From JABSSA01 sp039975755 (GTDB lineage: Bacteria; Pseudomonadota; Alphaproteobacteria; Rhodobacterales; Rhodobacteraceae): a DNA stretch of 64,000 nt. Numbering within the stretch: the stretch's first letter is position 1; every line of letters starts with the position of its first letter. The stretch spans positions 1 to 64,000 of the forward strand of contig JBDWGM010000125.1 in the NCBI GenBank assembly GCA_039975755.1. Reading direction: 5' to 3'. The notes beneath the pieces were generated by a model, which was not told the origin of the DNA, did no database searches, and saw only the letters and a program-made list of their open reading frames with translations. The translations under genes were made by a program, and so were the position numbers. This document shows, one piece after another, positions 50,453 through 59,220 of this stretch.

Positions 50453-51235
50453 TCAGATATGTCCCGTTTCATGCATGAAATCAGTTATGATTTGGGCAAA
50501 CTCTTCAGGTTTCTCAACGCAAGGTAAATGGCCGGCTCCTCGGATCAACTGGAACCGACTGCCCCGGACAAGATCGACCGTTTCGCGAACGAGATCAGGC
50601 GGGGTTGACCCATCTTCGCTGCCCGCAATCCCGAGAACGGGCAAACGCAGCCCAGATGTAGACGAAAAGAAATCCGTGCCCGAAATGGCCGCACTGCATC
50701 CCATATATCCCTCATCAGGCTGACGCACCAACATGTTGCGCCACAGTTCGATATCAGGCCCTTCACGAAATGCACTGGCAAACCAACGTTCTAGAATTGA
50801 CGTTTCAAGCGCCCTGATCCCGCCTTTGCGCACCCCCTTAATGCGATCGTTCCACATGTCGGTCGTGCCAATTTTAGCACCTGTGTTGGACAAGACCATG
50901 GTGCGAATAAGGTCCAACCGTTTGACGGCCAAACCTTGCGCGATCATTCCACCAATCGACAACCCGATGAACAATGCATCGTTGAACCCCAGCTGATCCA
51001 TCAGGGATTCCGCATCCGAAATCAGTGTCCCCATCGAGTACGGTCCAGCAGGACAAGTCGACAAACCGTGGCCCCGTTTGTCATACCGTAGAATGCGCAA
51101 TCCCTGCGGCAGCAATGGCATGATCGGATCCCAAAGACGCAGATCGGTGCCAAGCGAATTCGCAAAAACAACCGGAGCACCACCGTCAGGGCCATCAATG
51201 CGATAGTTCAACCGCGCCGTGCCAACATCAGCCAT
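50453..51235 (-). CDS. pcaD: 3-oxoadipate enol-lactonase
   Basis: A 260-residue alpha/beta hydrolase that opens the oxoadipate enol-lactone in the beta-ketoadipate pathway. The VVFANSLGTDLRLWDPI opening at about residues 17-33, nucleophile Ser in IGLSIGGMIAQGLA near 92, acid in GSEDGSTPP near 207, and His in GAGHLPCVEKP near 236 are all typical. The ATG at 51235 (MADVGTARLNY) is chosen over 51241. It lies directly upstream of pcaB on the same strand; the operon reads pcaD-pcaB-MFS. Confidence 0.92.
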   Translation of the reverse strand: MADVGTARLNYRIDGPDGGAPVVFANSLGTDLRLWDPIMPLLPQGLRILRYDKRGHGLSTCPAGPYSMGTLISDAESLMDQLGFNDALFIGLSIGGMIAQGLAVKRLDLIRTMVLSNTGAKIGTTDMWNDRIKGVRKGGIRALETSILERWFASAFREGPDIELWRNMLVRQPDEGYMGCSAAISGTDFFSSTSGLRLPVLGIAGSEDGSTPPDLVRETVDLVRGSRFQLIRGAGHLPCVEKPEEFAQIITDFMHETGHI

Positions 51236-51252
51236 TTTCATCGCACTTCTCC

Positions 51253-52443
51253 TTAATCGTTCAGGCGCAGATGAGCCATGATTTGCCCATGATCAGATGC
51301 AAGTTTGTTATAGGGGGCCTCTGGATGGCTGCCGTCAGTCAAGTGATCATTGAACGCGCTGAAATATTCCATCTCGCCTATACTGTCCGGGGCATCGCCC
51401 AAGAAGTGGCGCGACATAAATATCTGGTCGATGCTTTCAAATGCTCCGCCAAAAGCGGACGTAAAGATCATGTCGCGCGTGGACCGCCGGATGAATTGCC
51501 GTTCGGCAGAATGCAGGCGGCGGGATTCGATGGCTTCGCGAATTTGCGTATTTTCTTCATCGCAATACCGATCTCGGCGGGTTTTGGCGTCATGGCGTTG
51601 CATCCAAGCATAGTTCTTGAATGGCACTTCACCACTGATGATTTCAGTACTAACAGCATGTTCGCCATCGTTGAAATCCCCCAGAACCATCACCGGATAT
51701 CCGGCATCCAGCTCTGCAACGATCGCGCGTCGCAACACCCATGCTTCGGCAGTTCGGCGCAAAGCCGAACGCAAGCTGCCCAAAGCGCGCCCTACGGCAT
51801 CGTATTGGGTCAGGTCCGATTCGGGTGCATGTTCTGCCCCCTCGGGACGAATGAATTCGCCAAGCTTGGACTTAAGATGACAATTGAAAACGCTGATCAC
51901 GTGATTTCCGACAGGAATGCGCACTTTCAAGATTGGACGGCTGAGGCGACTGATACGGAACGATCCTCCATCCCCTTCTGTCAATCCCGTCAGGGGAATA
52001 TCAATAGGATCGTCCAAATCTTGAATGATCTCAGGCTTGCCCTCAAACCCACGACGGGACAGGGTCGCCACGCCTGGACGGCGATGACCCGCTGCCCCAT
52101 CCGAAACGTTTCGCGCAAAGGCCAAAGACGCAGAACCATACGACCCGTAGGCCAATTTCGAAAAAATCGCTTTGCGCCGATATCGTTTGTCGCGGCCCGG
52201 AATATGCGCGGCATTGCCTGCTTCGCCTTCCGCATCCGCCTGCGCAATGACGTCGCGCAACGCGTCCTCTTCAAAGATCTCCTGAAAACAAACGACGTCC
52301 GCATTCAGCGTTTGGATTTGTTCGGACAGCCAATCCGCCTTCCACGCGTATTCTTCCGGGGTATAGGATTGAAACCGGTAATATTCCTGATCCGCCCCAA
52401 TCAGGTTTTTTACATTGAAAGACGCGATAGTGAATTGAGTCAT
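51253..52443 (-). CDS. Endonuclease/exonuclease/phosphatase family protein
   Basis: A 396-residue metal-dependent phosphoesterase of the DNase I-like fold. It starts with the strand TIASFNVKNL and shows the catalytic Glu in VVCFQEIFEE at about residue 54, the VMVLGDFNDGE near 255, and the C-terminal SDHGQIMAHL near 387. The substrate (nucleic acid, inositol phosphate or other) is not evident; no signal peptide is present. Its start overlaps the stop of the upstream PLP dehydratase gene as ATGA. A 402-residue open frame on the opposite strand covers it but is a shadow. Confidence 0.88.
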   Translation of the reverse strand: MTQFTIASFNVKNLIGADQEYYRFQSYTPEEYAWKADWLSEQIQTLNADVVCFQEIFEEDALRDVIAQADAEGEAGNAAHIPGRDKRYRRKAIFSKLAYGSYGSASLAFARNVSDGAAGHRRPGVATLSRRGFEGKPEIIQDLDDPIDIPLTGLTEGDGGSFRISRLSRPILKVRIPVGNHVISVFNCHLKSKLGEFIRPEGAEHAPESDLTQYDAVGRALGSLRSALRRTAEAWVLRRAIVAELDAGYPVMVLGDFNDGEHAVSTEIISGEVPFKNYAWMQRHDAKTRRDRYCDEENTQIREAIESRRLHSAERQFIRRSTRDMIFTSAFGGAFESIDQIFMSRHFLGDAPDSIGEMEYFSAFNDHLTDGSHPEAPYNKLASDHGQIMAHLRLND

Positions 52444-53411
52444 TCGAGATACTCCAAAGCACGTGCAAAGACAGACTGATCGACATTGCCGCCCGAAATC
52501 ACCACCACAACATCATCGCCGTCAATTTGGTCGCCCTGATATAATGCAGCGGCCAGTGCAACTGCGCCGCCCGGTTCTGTCACCAATTTCAATCTCAGGA
52601 ATGCTTGGGCCATAGCGCGCAGCACGTCTTCGTCGCTGACCACCATGCCCAGCCCGCACAGGCGTTCCATAATCGGGAAGGTAATTTCCCCGGGGGACGG
52701 CGTAATGATGGCATCGCACAATCCCCCCGACGTCGCTTCGTTGTGTTCGATCTTTCCTGACACCAGGGAACGCGCAACGTCATCGAAATTTTCCGGTTCC
52801 ACTGAACGAACGCTAAAATCCGGTGCATCTGCCTCAAGGGCCATCGCGATACCGGATGTTAGCCCCCCGCCCCCACAACAGACAAGCACATCAGCCTTGT
52901 GCACCCCTTGCTCTGCGCATTGCGCCGCGATTTCCAAACCCGTTGTGCCTTGGCCTGCAATCACTTGCGGTTCATCAAACGGCTTGATCAACGTCAATCC
53001 ACGATCAGCCGCGATTTTGGCGCCAATTTCATCTCGGTCTTCCGCACCTCTTTCATACAGAACAACTTCCGCACCGAAATCACGGGTGTTCTGAATTTTC
53101 AATTTAGGCGCATCAGACGGCATGATAATGACCGATGGAACGCCGTGCAGTTGGGCAGCATGAGCCACACCTTGGGCATGATTGCCGCTGGAAAATGCAA
53201 TCACGCCTTTGCTGCGGACATCAGCATCCAACGCCGAAACAGCCGACCAGCCCCCGCGAAACTTAAAGCTGCCGGTAACTTGCAAACACTCTGGTTTGAC
53301 CCAAACACGCCGGCCGGCAATCTTGTCCAGAAAAGGTGACGTCAACAATGGCGTGCGCCGCGCATGGCCAGACAGACGAAGGGCTGCGGCCCTGATCATT
53401 TTGATATTCAT
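52440..53411 (-). CDS. Serine/threonine dehydratase-like PLP enzyme (fold type II)
   Basis: A 323-residue fold type II PLP enzyme. The Schiff-base lysine is probably Lys50 in VTGSFKFRGG, SSGNHAQGVA near residue 75 binds the substrate carboxylate, and CCGGGGLTSG near 178 holds the PLP phosphate. It lacks the C-terminal regulatory domain of biosynthetic IlvA, so it resembles catabolic threonine/serine dehydratases or hydroxyaspartate dehydratases. It overlaps both neighbours by four bases, placing it in a tightly coupled minus-strand operon. Confidence 0.9.
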   Translation of the reverse strand: MNIKMIRAAALRLSGHARRTPLLTSPFLDKIAGRRVWVKPECLQVTGSFKFRGGWSAVSALDADVRSKGVIAFSSGNHAQGVAHAAQLHGVPSVIIMPSDAPKLKIQNTRDFGAEVVLYERGAEDRDEIGAKIAADRGLTLIKPFDEPQVIAGQGTTGLEIAAQCAEQGVHKADVLVCCGGGGLTSGIAMALEADAPDFSVRSVEPENFDDVARSLVSGKIEHNEATSGGLCDAIITPSPGEITFPIMERLCGLGMVVSDEDVLRAMAQAFLRLKLVTEPGGAVALAAALYQGDQIDGDDVVVVISGGNVDQSVFARALEYLE

Positions 53412-54226
53412 AACATCTTATCCATCCAAGTATTCAACGCGTCCAGCGCTTCTGGTTCGTCCAAAAATGGCGCGTGACCTCGGTCTTGGACTTCGGTCGC
53501 GATCATATCAGGTCGTTTGGTGCACATCTTTTGAAAGGTATCTGCACGAAACAAATTGGAACCGCTTCCTCGCAAGGCGCACAAAGGCATATCCTGCAAC
53601 GCATCGAAAAAGGGCCACAGATCAGGAATATCTGTTTCGACTTCGACGGCGTTGCGCAAAGCTGGATCATAGGTGATATCCAGCCCCTTTTCATCTTGTA
53701 CGAAATGCAACTGCGCTTCTTCCAACCAACGCTGTTCAGGGACATTTGCAAACCCGACGGATGCGGCCCGCAGAGCGCGCGCAGCCTCTTCATGCCTGCG
53801 CGCATTGGGGCGCCGCCCCAAATACGTCATGATGTTACCAAGCCCGGCTGTATCCAATTCCGGCCCGATATCGTTCAAGGTAACGCCCAACAGTCGATCC
53901 CGTACGGTGGCCGCCAGCCCCATGGCTTGCAATCCACCGCGCGATGTTCCCAAAATGGCAACGCGGTCCAAATTCAAATGATCCAATAGACCCAATATGT
54001 CCTGACATTCCACTGGCACTTTGTAGTTCTGCCAATTTGGGTCCCAATCTGATCCGCCACGCCCACGCATATCCATTGTGATCACTCGACACTGTTTCAG
54101 ATGCCCAGCAACATATCGAAAATCCTCACCGGTCCGCGTCAAGCCCGGTAAGCACAGCAGAGGCAACCCAGACCCCGTGTCTGTATAATGCAGCGACAGT
54201 CCATCCGATGACGAAAACTTGGCCAT
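53408..54226 (-). CDS. Alpha/beta hydrolase
   Basis: A 272-residue alpha/beta hydrolase. The LLCLPGLTRTGEDFRYV oxyanion segment is at about residues 23-39, MDMRGRGGSDWDP near 52-64, the nucleophile Ser in ILGTSRGGLQAMGLA near 97, and the His in DRGHAPFLDEP near 249. The ATG at 54226 overlaps the HAD gene stop (TGATG), and the stop overlaps the dehydratase start. The expected acidic residue after the last strand (CALRGSGSNLF) is replaced by Ser, so the acid must come from elsewhere or activity may differ. Substrate unknown. Confidence 0.85.
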   Translation of the reverse strand: MAKFSSSDGLSLHYTDTGSGLPLLCLPGLTRTGEDFRYVAGHLKQCRVITMDMRGRGGSDWDPNWQNYKVPVECQDILGLLDHLNLDRVAILGTSRGGLQAMGLAATVRDRLLGVTLNDIGPELDTAGLGNIMTYLGRRPNARRHEEAARALRAASVGFANVPEQRWLEEAQLHFVQDEKGLDITYDPALRNAVEVETDIPDLWPFFDALQDMPLCALRGSGSNLFRADTFQKMCTKRPDMIATEVQDRGHAPFLDEPEALDALNTWMDKML

Positions 54227-54912
54227 CACGCGTTCGACAAGTTCGGAATTCCGGTCAGGTCTTTCAGAACATGTGCCGGTTTCCATGGCAAACGATCCAT
54301 CGGTTCGCCCGCTCGATTGACCCAGCCAGTTTGAAACCCATGACCTGTCGCCGCCGCTGCGTCCCATCCATTCGAGGACACAAACAAAACCTCATTTGTT
54401 GTGCATCCGAAATGCTGGGTCACTAGATCGTAAACCACGGATGCCGGTTTGAAAATTCCGACGGATTCAACCGACAAAACAGCATCTAACAGGTCCGAAA
54501 CTCCAGCCGATTTGACCGCACCGTCCAACATATCCGGTGACCCGTTGGACAAAATGGCCGTTTGTTTCCCTGCAGACTTTAATGCCGCCAACATATCAGG
54601 CACCTCGGGATAGGCCTGCAATTCCCAATAAAGCTGCAACAGCCTTTCCCGCAATGCAGCGTCCCCATCATGGCCCGTTTTTTCAAGCGCCCAATCCAAG
54701 CCTTCTTGTGTCACGGTCCAGAAATTGGTGTGGGCCCCAGAAACGGCACGCAGCCACGTGTATTGCAACTGCTTAAGACGCCAATGCTCTGCCAGAATGG
54801 GCCAGCTGTCTTTAATAGCTGCGAAATCAGGTTCTGCAGCGGCTTGCCGCGCAGCAGCAGCCACATCAAACAAAGTTCCGTAAGCGTCAAAGACAACAGT
54901 CGTGATAGGCAT
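54226..54912 (-). CDS. Haloacid dehalogenase, type II
   Basis: A 228-residue HAD-superfamily hydrolase. The nucleophile Asp is in VFDAYGTLFD at about residues 7-16, LSNGSPDML near 120 is motif II, KPASVVYD near 152 supplies the motif III Lys, and FVSSNGWDAAAA near 175 is motif IV. This combination with SSNxxD is typical of L-2-haloacid dehalogenases, which displace halide from 2-haloacids by an ester intermediate. The ATG at 54912 follows AGAGGGAGAA; the longer frame to 55050 is unsupported. It is the first gene of the coupled minus-strand series. Confidence 0.9.
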   Translation of the reverse strand: MPITTVVFDAYGTLFDVAAAARQAAAEPDFAAIKDSWPILAEHWRLKQLQYTWLRAVSGAHTNFWTVTQEGLDWALEKTGHDGDAALRERLLQLYWELQAYPEVPDMLAALKSAGKQTAILSNGSPDMLDGAVKSAGVSDLLDAVLSVESVGIFKPASVVYDLVTQHFGCTTNEVLFVSSNGWDAAAATGHGFQTGWVNRAGEPMDRLPWKPAHVLKDLTGIPNLSNA

Positions 54913-55077
54913 ATGCGTTCTCCCTCTGGAAGAGGATGTCACGCCTCGTCGTTCGGGAAAAGGGCACATTTTCCATCTTTGGGATTTAGTCGGCGGGCAA
55001 CCGTTTAGGTCATCGCTGATATTTTCAACGGTTTGCCCAGACCATGGCAAACCATGCCAACTTGCCCTCAGAAGCGT

Positions 55078-55869
55078 TTACAGATTGTCCGCTTGTGGCA
55101 TCCCAAGCACATGGAAGCCACCATCGACGCGAATGACCTCGCCTGTTGTGCACGCACCACCATCGGAACATAGATATACAGCAGTCGCACCAACAGCTTC
55201 CAATGTTGCGTTTTCACGCAGCGGCGCGTTTAGCCCCGTGTGTTTATAGGTTTTGCGCGCACCACCGATTGCAGCACCGGCCAAGGTTTTCATTGGCCCT
55301 GGACTGATTGCATTAACCCGCACACCGTCAGGCCCAAGATCATTTGCCAGATAACGCGTTGCGGATTCCAGCGCGGCCTTGGCCACACCCATTACGTTAT
55401 AGCTGGGCACAACGCGATTTGACCCTTGATAAGTCAGCGTCAAAAGCGTTCCACCATTGTCCATCATCAAAGGATGCGCACGGCGCGCCACTTCGATAAA
55501 GGAATATGCGCTGATTTCCAGCGAATGCTTAAAGTTGGCACGGCTGGTGTTCAAAAACCGCCCCGTCAGTTCGGATTTATCCGAAAAGGCAATTGCATGA
55601 ATCAGAAAATCAATTGTCGGCCAGCGCGCTTCCAATGCGTCGAATGCGACATCAAGACTTTCGTCATCCGTAACGTCCACATCCACCATGAAATCAGAGC
55701 CAACCGATTGGGCCAGTGGCTCCAGTCGTTTTCCGAACGCTTCGCCCTGATATGTAAAGGCCAGTTCGGCGCCAGCTTCGTGCAGCGCTTTCGCGATGCC
55801 CCATGCAATAGACCGGTCATTGGCAACGCCCATAACCAACCCACGTTTTCCTGAAAGAGATCCTGTCAT
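55078..55869 (-). CDS. fabI: Enoyl-[acyl-carrier-protein] reductase (NADH), FabI
   Basis: Catalyses the last reduction of each fatty-acid elongation cycle. The 263-residue SDR-type protein has the divergent nucleotide site GVANDRSIAWGIAK at about residues 14-27 and the catalytic Tyr-x6-Lys in SYNVMGVAKAALE at about 155-162, hallmarks of FabI rather than standard SDRs. It follows fabB with a nine-base gap. FabI is the classical triclosan and isoniazid-family target. With fabA and fabB it forms the anaerobic unsaturated fatty acid set. Confidence 0.96.
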   Translation of the reverse strand: MTGSLSGKRGLVMGVANDRSIAWGIAKALHEAGAELAFTYQGEAFGKRLEPLAQSVGSDFMVDVDVTDDESLDVAFDALEARWPTIDFLIHAIAFSDKSELTGRFLNTSRANFKHSLEISAYSFIEVARRAHPLMMDNGGTLLTLTYQGSNRVVPSYNVMGVAKAALESATRYLANDLGPDGVRVNAISPGPMKTLAGAAIGGARKTYKHTGLNAPLRENATLEAVGATAVYLCSDGGACTTGEVIRVDGGFHVLGMPQADNL

Positions 55870-55878
55870 AATATCATC

Positions 55879-57108
55879 TTATCCGTGAAATCTAGATAGG
55901 ATCATCGATCCATTTGTGCCGCCAAATCCAAAGGAATTTGTCATTACGCTGTCGAGACCCGCATTTTCAATCAACGATGTCGCCACTTCTCCGGCCTGAA
56001 GCGCGGGATCCAAGGTTTCTACATTGATCGAAGGTGTAATGAAATCATTGTCCAGCATCAGCAAACTAAAGATAGCTTCAAGCGCGCCCGCAGCGCCTTG
56101 CGCATGCCCAGTCATTGATTTCGTAGAACTGACCAGCGGTTGCGTACGCCCGGCAAAGGTGCGCCGCACCGCTTCGATTTCGCCGACATCCCCTACAGGT
56201 GTGGATGTGCCATGCGCGTTGATATAGCCAACTTCGCGTTCTTTGGGCAGCGTGCTAAGCGAAAGCTCCATTGCGCGTTGCCCACCTTCACCGGATGGGG
56301 CGACCATATCGTGCCCATCAGATGTGGCAGCATAACCTGTCACTTCGGCATAGATTTTAGCACCGCGAGCTTTTGCGTGTTCTAGGTCTTCCAGAACAAG
56401 GATCCCGCCCCCGCCCGAAATGACAAAGCCGTCGCGATCCGCGTCAAACGCGCGCGAAGCGCGGTCGGGTGTATCATTGTATTTTGAAGACATCGCCCCC
56501 ATCGCATCAAAGAGACACGACAAGGTCCAATCTAATTCCTCGCCACCGCCTGCAAACATGACGTCCTGTTTGCCAAGCATGATTTGTTCAGCTGCATTTC
56601 CAATACAATGCAAAGACGTCGAACAAGCGGAGGTTATCGAATAGTTGATCCCCTTGATCTTATAGGCCGTCGATAAATTCGCACTGATCGTCGAACACAT
56701 GGCCTTTGGCACAGCAAAAGGACCGATCCGCTTGGTCGCGCCGGTTTTCAAAACAGTTTGATGAGCGGTCAGCATCGCGGACGTCGAAGGTCCACCTGAT
56801 CCTGCAATCAAACCTGTTCGCGGGTTCGAAACATCGCCGTCAGCCAATCCTGCATCGGCGATGGCTTGCCCCATCGCAATATAAGCATATGCGGCGCCTG
56901 GTCCCATGAAACGCAAAGCGCGTTTGTCGATATGCTCTGACGGATCCAGATCAATTGCTCCCGCAATCTGGCTTCGAAACCCGTGTTCGACCATCTGTTC
57001 GTTGGCGGTAATGCCGGAGCGGCCTGCTTTGAGGCTATCCAACACGTCATTTGCGTTGTTTCCAATGGACGAGACGATTCCCAATCCTGTGACCACGACA
57101 CGGCGCAT
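55879..57108 (-). CDS. fabB: 3-oxoacyl-[acyl-carrier-protein] synthase I, FabB
   Basis: Condensing enzyme that elongates unsaturated acyl-ACPs, needed with FabA for unsaturated fatty acids. The 409-residue thiolase-fold protein has catalytic Cys in SACSTSLHC near residue 162, His in NAHGTSTPVGD near 298 and His in STKSMTGHAQGAAG near 333, the Cys-His-His triad of KAS I/II. Its neighbours fabA and fabI support FabB over FabF. About 230 bases separate it from the unknown membrane gene upstream. Confidence 0.95.
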   Translation of the reverse strand: MRRVVVTGLGIVSSIGNNANDVLDSLKAGRSGITANEQMVEHGFRSQIAGAIDLDPSEHIDKRALRFMGPGAAYAYIAMGQAIADAGLADGDVSNPRTGLIAGSGGPSTSAMLTAHQTVLKTGATKRIGPFAVPKAMCSTISANLSTAYKIKGINYSITSACSTSLHCIGNAAEQIMLGKQDVMFAGGGEELDWTLSCLFDAMGAMSSKYNDTPDRASRAFDADRDGFVISGGGGILVLEDLEHAKARGAKIYAEVTGYAATSDGHDMVAPSGEGGQRAMELSLSTLPKEREVGYINAHGTSTPVGDVGEIEAVRRTFAGRTQPLVSSTKSMTGHAQGAAGALEAIFSLLMLDNDFITPSINVETLDPALQAGEVATSLIENAGLDSVMTNSFGFGGTNGSMILSRFHG

Positions 57109-57335
57109 ATGCGCACTCCTCTTTGCCTGTATCGTCTGTGTAGGACAGCCACATGCAAGGGTGCAACCAGATAGAGTGTTTTTGGGTAGTCATCTTGGTC
57201 AAGCAAAAACCAATACATCCGACGATGTATTGGTTTGGCTTTAGACTTTTTTGACGCTTGAAGTCGGCAAAACGCCCGACCAAACATCCGAATGACATCA
57301 TGGTCAATGGTTCAATTCACGAAAACTGTGACGTG

Positions 57336-57851
57336 TTATGGCCTGCGAAACTGCACTGTCAGATGCTGCGAGATACCAATCGCAACGATTGCGTAGAGAA
57401 TATGACCGTAGAGTGCGGCCCAAGTAATGCCTGAGAACTTTAGGAATGGTGGCATTCCCGCAACCAGATGTGCCATCACGTACAACGCGAACACCCATTG
57501 AATCACCCCGAATACGACAGCCACAACAAACCATGGCAGCATTGGTGCGAAACGCTTCCAGATCGGGCGACCGATCAAGGCGAACGCAAGGGGGTAACAT
57601 ATCATACCCGCGAAAAAATGAAGCAAATAGGCCGCTGGTTTCGACCCGAATCCGGCAAGTGTTTTGAAAACTGAGCCAGCTAAAGGCACAGGTGCAAGTT
57701 TCGAGCCACCTATCAATGGGCTGATTCCCTGACCAAAAATTTCAAATGCCAAAGTGCCGAACCCGCCGGCAATCAAAAGAACCAAAAGCCTATCCAGAGA
57801 AAAAATAGGTCTCTGATCCGTAAATTGGATAGTGCCGTCACTGCTGGCCAT
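57336..57851 (-). CDS. Uncharacterised four-helix membrane protein
   Basis: A 171-residue protein with about four membrane segments (residues 20-40, 75-92, 105-128 and 142-160). It contains the stretch FGTLAFEIFGQGISPLIGG near the N-terminus and WAALYGHILYAIVAIG near the end. I do not recognise the family. It sits between fabA and fabB on the same strand, with gaps of 100 and 230 bases, so it may be expressed with them or separately. No catalytic residues stand out. Confidence 0.72.
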   Translation of the reverse strand: MASSDGTIQFTDQRPIFSLDRLLVLLIAGGFGTLAFEIFGQGISPLIGGSKLAPVPLAGSVFKTLAGFGSKPAAYLLHFFAGMICYPLAFALIGRPIWKRFAPMLPWFVVAVVFGVIQWVFALYVMAHLVAGMPPFLKFSGITWAALYGHILYAIVAIGISQHLTVQFRRP

Positions 57852-57953
57852 TGCAAAACTCCGTACTTGTTAAAACCACAAGTCGCAGTCTAGCCAGAAG
57901 AGCGTTATTTTTAACTTAACCCAAAGATGAGCACCAATTGGGCCTCGGTCAGA

Positions 57954-58463
57954 TCAGCTGTCTGATAATGCGACCTTCAGGCCAGTCACCTGATAAATGA
58001 CCTCACCATCGGCTTCAACATGGCCGTTGGCCACGCCCATTGTCAAACGACGCGTTTGGATCGCCTTGGTGAAATCTATGTGATAAGTCAGCATCTTACG
58101 ATCTGGTCGCACCATCCCAGTCAGCTTTACTTCGCCAACACCCAATGCATAACCGCGCCCCTGCCACCCACGCCAACCAAGGTTAAACCCTGTCAGCTGC
58201 CATAATCCATCCAATCCAAGACAGCCCGGCATAATAGGATTGCCCGGGAAATGGCATCCAAAGAACCAAAGGTCTGGGTTGATGTCGAATTCAGCTACGA
58301 TATGCCCTTTGCCGTGCTCTCCACCATCTGCACTTACGTCTGTGATGCGATCCATCATCAGCATAGGTGGCTCGGGCAACTGAGCGTTTCCGGGACCGAA
58401 AAGCTCGCCGCGCGCGCATTTCAGAAGATCGTCTTTGTCGAATTGTGTCGGGTAGTCGGCCAT
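57954..58463 (-). CDS. fabA: 3-hydroxydecanoyl-[acyl-carrier-protein] dehydratase/isomerase FabA
   Basis: Makes and isomerises the double bond that commits acyl chains to unsaturated fatty acids. The 169-residue hotdog-fold protein has the active His in FGCHFPGNPIMPGCLGLDGLW at about residues 68-88, with the Asp of the dyad in GLDGLWQ. The length equals that of other FabA proteins. It is divergent from irr across a 206-base control region, the usual alphaproteobacterial arrangement. Confidence 0.96.
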   Translation of the reverse strand: MADYPTQFDKDDLLKCARGELFGPGNAQLPEPPMLMMDRITDVSADGGEHGKGHIVAEFDINPDLWFFGCHFPGNPIMPGCLGLDGLWQLTGFNLGWRGWQGRGYALGVGEVKLTGMVRPDRKMLTYHIDFTKAIQTRRLTMGVANGHVEADGEVIYQVTGLKVALSDS

Positions 58464-58605
58464 TCTGGCGCGTCTCCTATCGCGGCGATATCTGCTTTAA
58501 ATGACCGTCTAGCATCGGCAAGACACTGCTCGCAAGACCGCTCGAACGGCATACAGAAAAGATGTATAACAGCGACTTGTGCGCACAGCCGTTCATTTTC
58601 ATCTT

Positions 58606-58643
58606 AATTTCATTTGAAATTGTGGGTTTGAGCCACCTATATA
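58606..58643 (+). promoter_or_regulatory. Candidate irr promoter with overlapping inverted repeat
   Basis: TTGAAA (58614-58619) and TATATA (58638-58643) are separated by 18 bases, 27 bases before the irr start. AATTTCA-TT-TGAAATT (58606-58621), a perfect 7-bp inverted repeat, covers the -35 and looks like an operator. A second palindrome, TGTGCGCACA, lies at 58578-58587. A TTAGAA half-site at 58647 resembles half of an iron control element. Assignment to Irr or another regulator is inference. Confidence 0.45.
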
Positions 58644-58669
58644 GTATTAGAACATAGCGAAGAGCCAAA

Positions 58670-59089
58670 ATGACATCGTCTTTACACAAAACCGGAGCAA
58701 AGTGGTTGCAAGGCGCTGGTTTGCGCCCAACACGTCAACGTGTCGCACTGGCTGCGTTGCTTGTCGGCGATGGACAGCACAGACATGTCACCGCAGAAAG
58801 TCTGTTTGCATCCGTGAAAACAGAAGGTGAATCTGTTTCGCTTGCCACAGTCTATAATACCTTGCGCGCTTTTTGCGACGCTGGTCTGATGCAAGAAGTC
58901 ATGGTGGATGGGTCAAAAAGCTATTTCGACACGAACACTCATGATCATCCCCATTTCTTTTGGGAAGACGAAGGGCGCTTGACCGATGCCCCTGCGGATC
59001 AACTTGTAATCGCACAGATTCCTGATGCGCCCGAAGGTGTCGAAATCGCGTCCGTTGATGTGGTCATCCGATTGCGCCGCAAGGGCTAA
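58670..59089 (+). CDS. irr: Iron response regulator Irr (Fur family)
   Basis: A 139-residue Fur-superfamily regulator of iron and haem genes in alphaproteobacteria. LRPTRQRVALAALL at about residues 18-31 and VSLATVYNTLRAFCDAGL at about 55-72 form the winged helix; the histidine cluster THDHPHFFWEDEG near 90-102 is typical of Irr and binds haem or metal. It lacks the C-terminal Cys-rich zinc site of Fur. It is divergent from fabA, the usual place for irr in Rhodobacterales and Rhizobiales. Confidence 0.93.
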   Translation: MTSSLHKTGAKWLQGAGLRPTRQRVALAALLVGDGQHRHVTAESLFASVKTEGESVSLATVYNTLRAFCDAGLMQEVMVDGSKSYFDTNTHDHPHFFWEDEGRLTDAPADQLVIAQIPDAPEGVEIASVDVVIRLRRKG

Positions 59090-59220
59090 GGAACGATCTT
59101 CTAACATTCATAAGATCAATCCTCGCGGCAAAGCGTGTCTGTAATAGTCAGCACTTGAACAATCACACCACGACGCGCATCGTTTCAAAACAGACAGCTG
59201 GAACAAACGCGAGCGTGGCA

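Noticed and set aside
51271..52479. 402-residue open frame on the plus strand
   Set aside because: It lies exactly opposite the endonuclease-family gene, whose catalytic motifs are intact. The product has no domain, signal or ribosome site and is a coding shadow.
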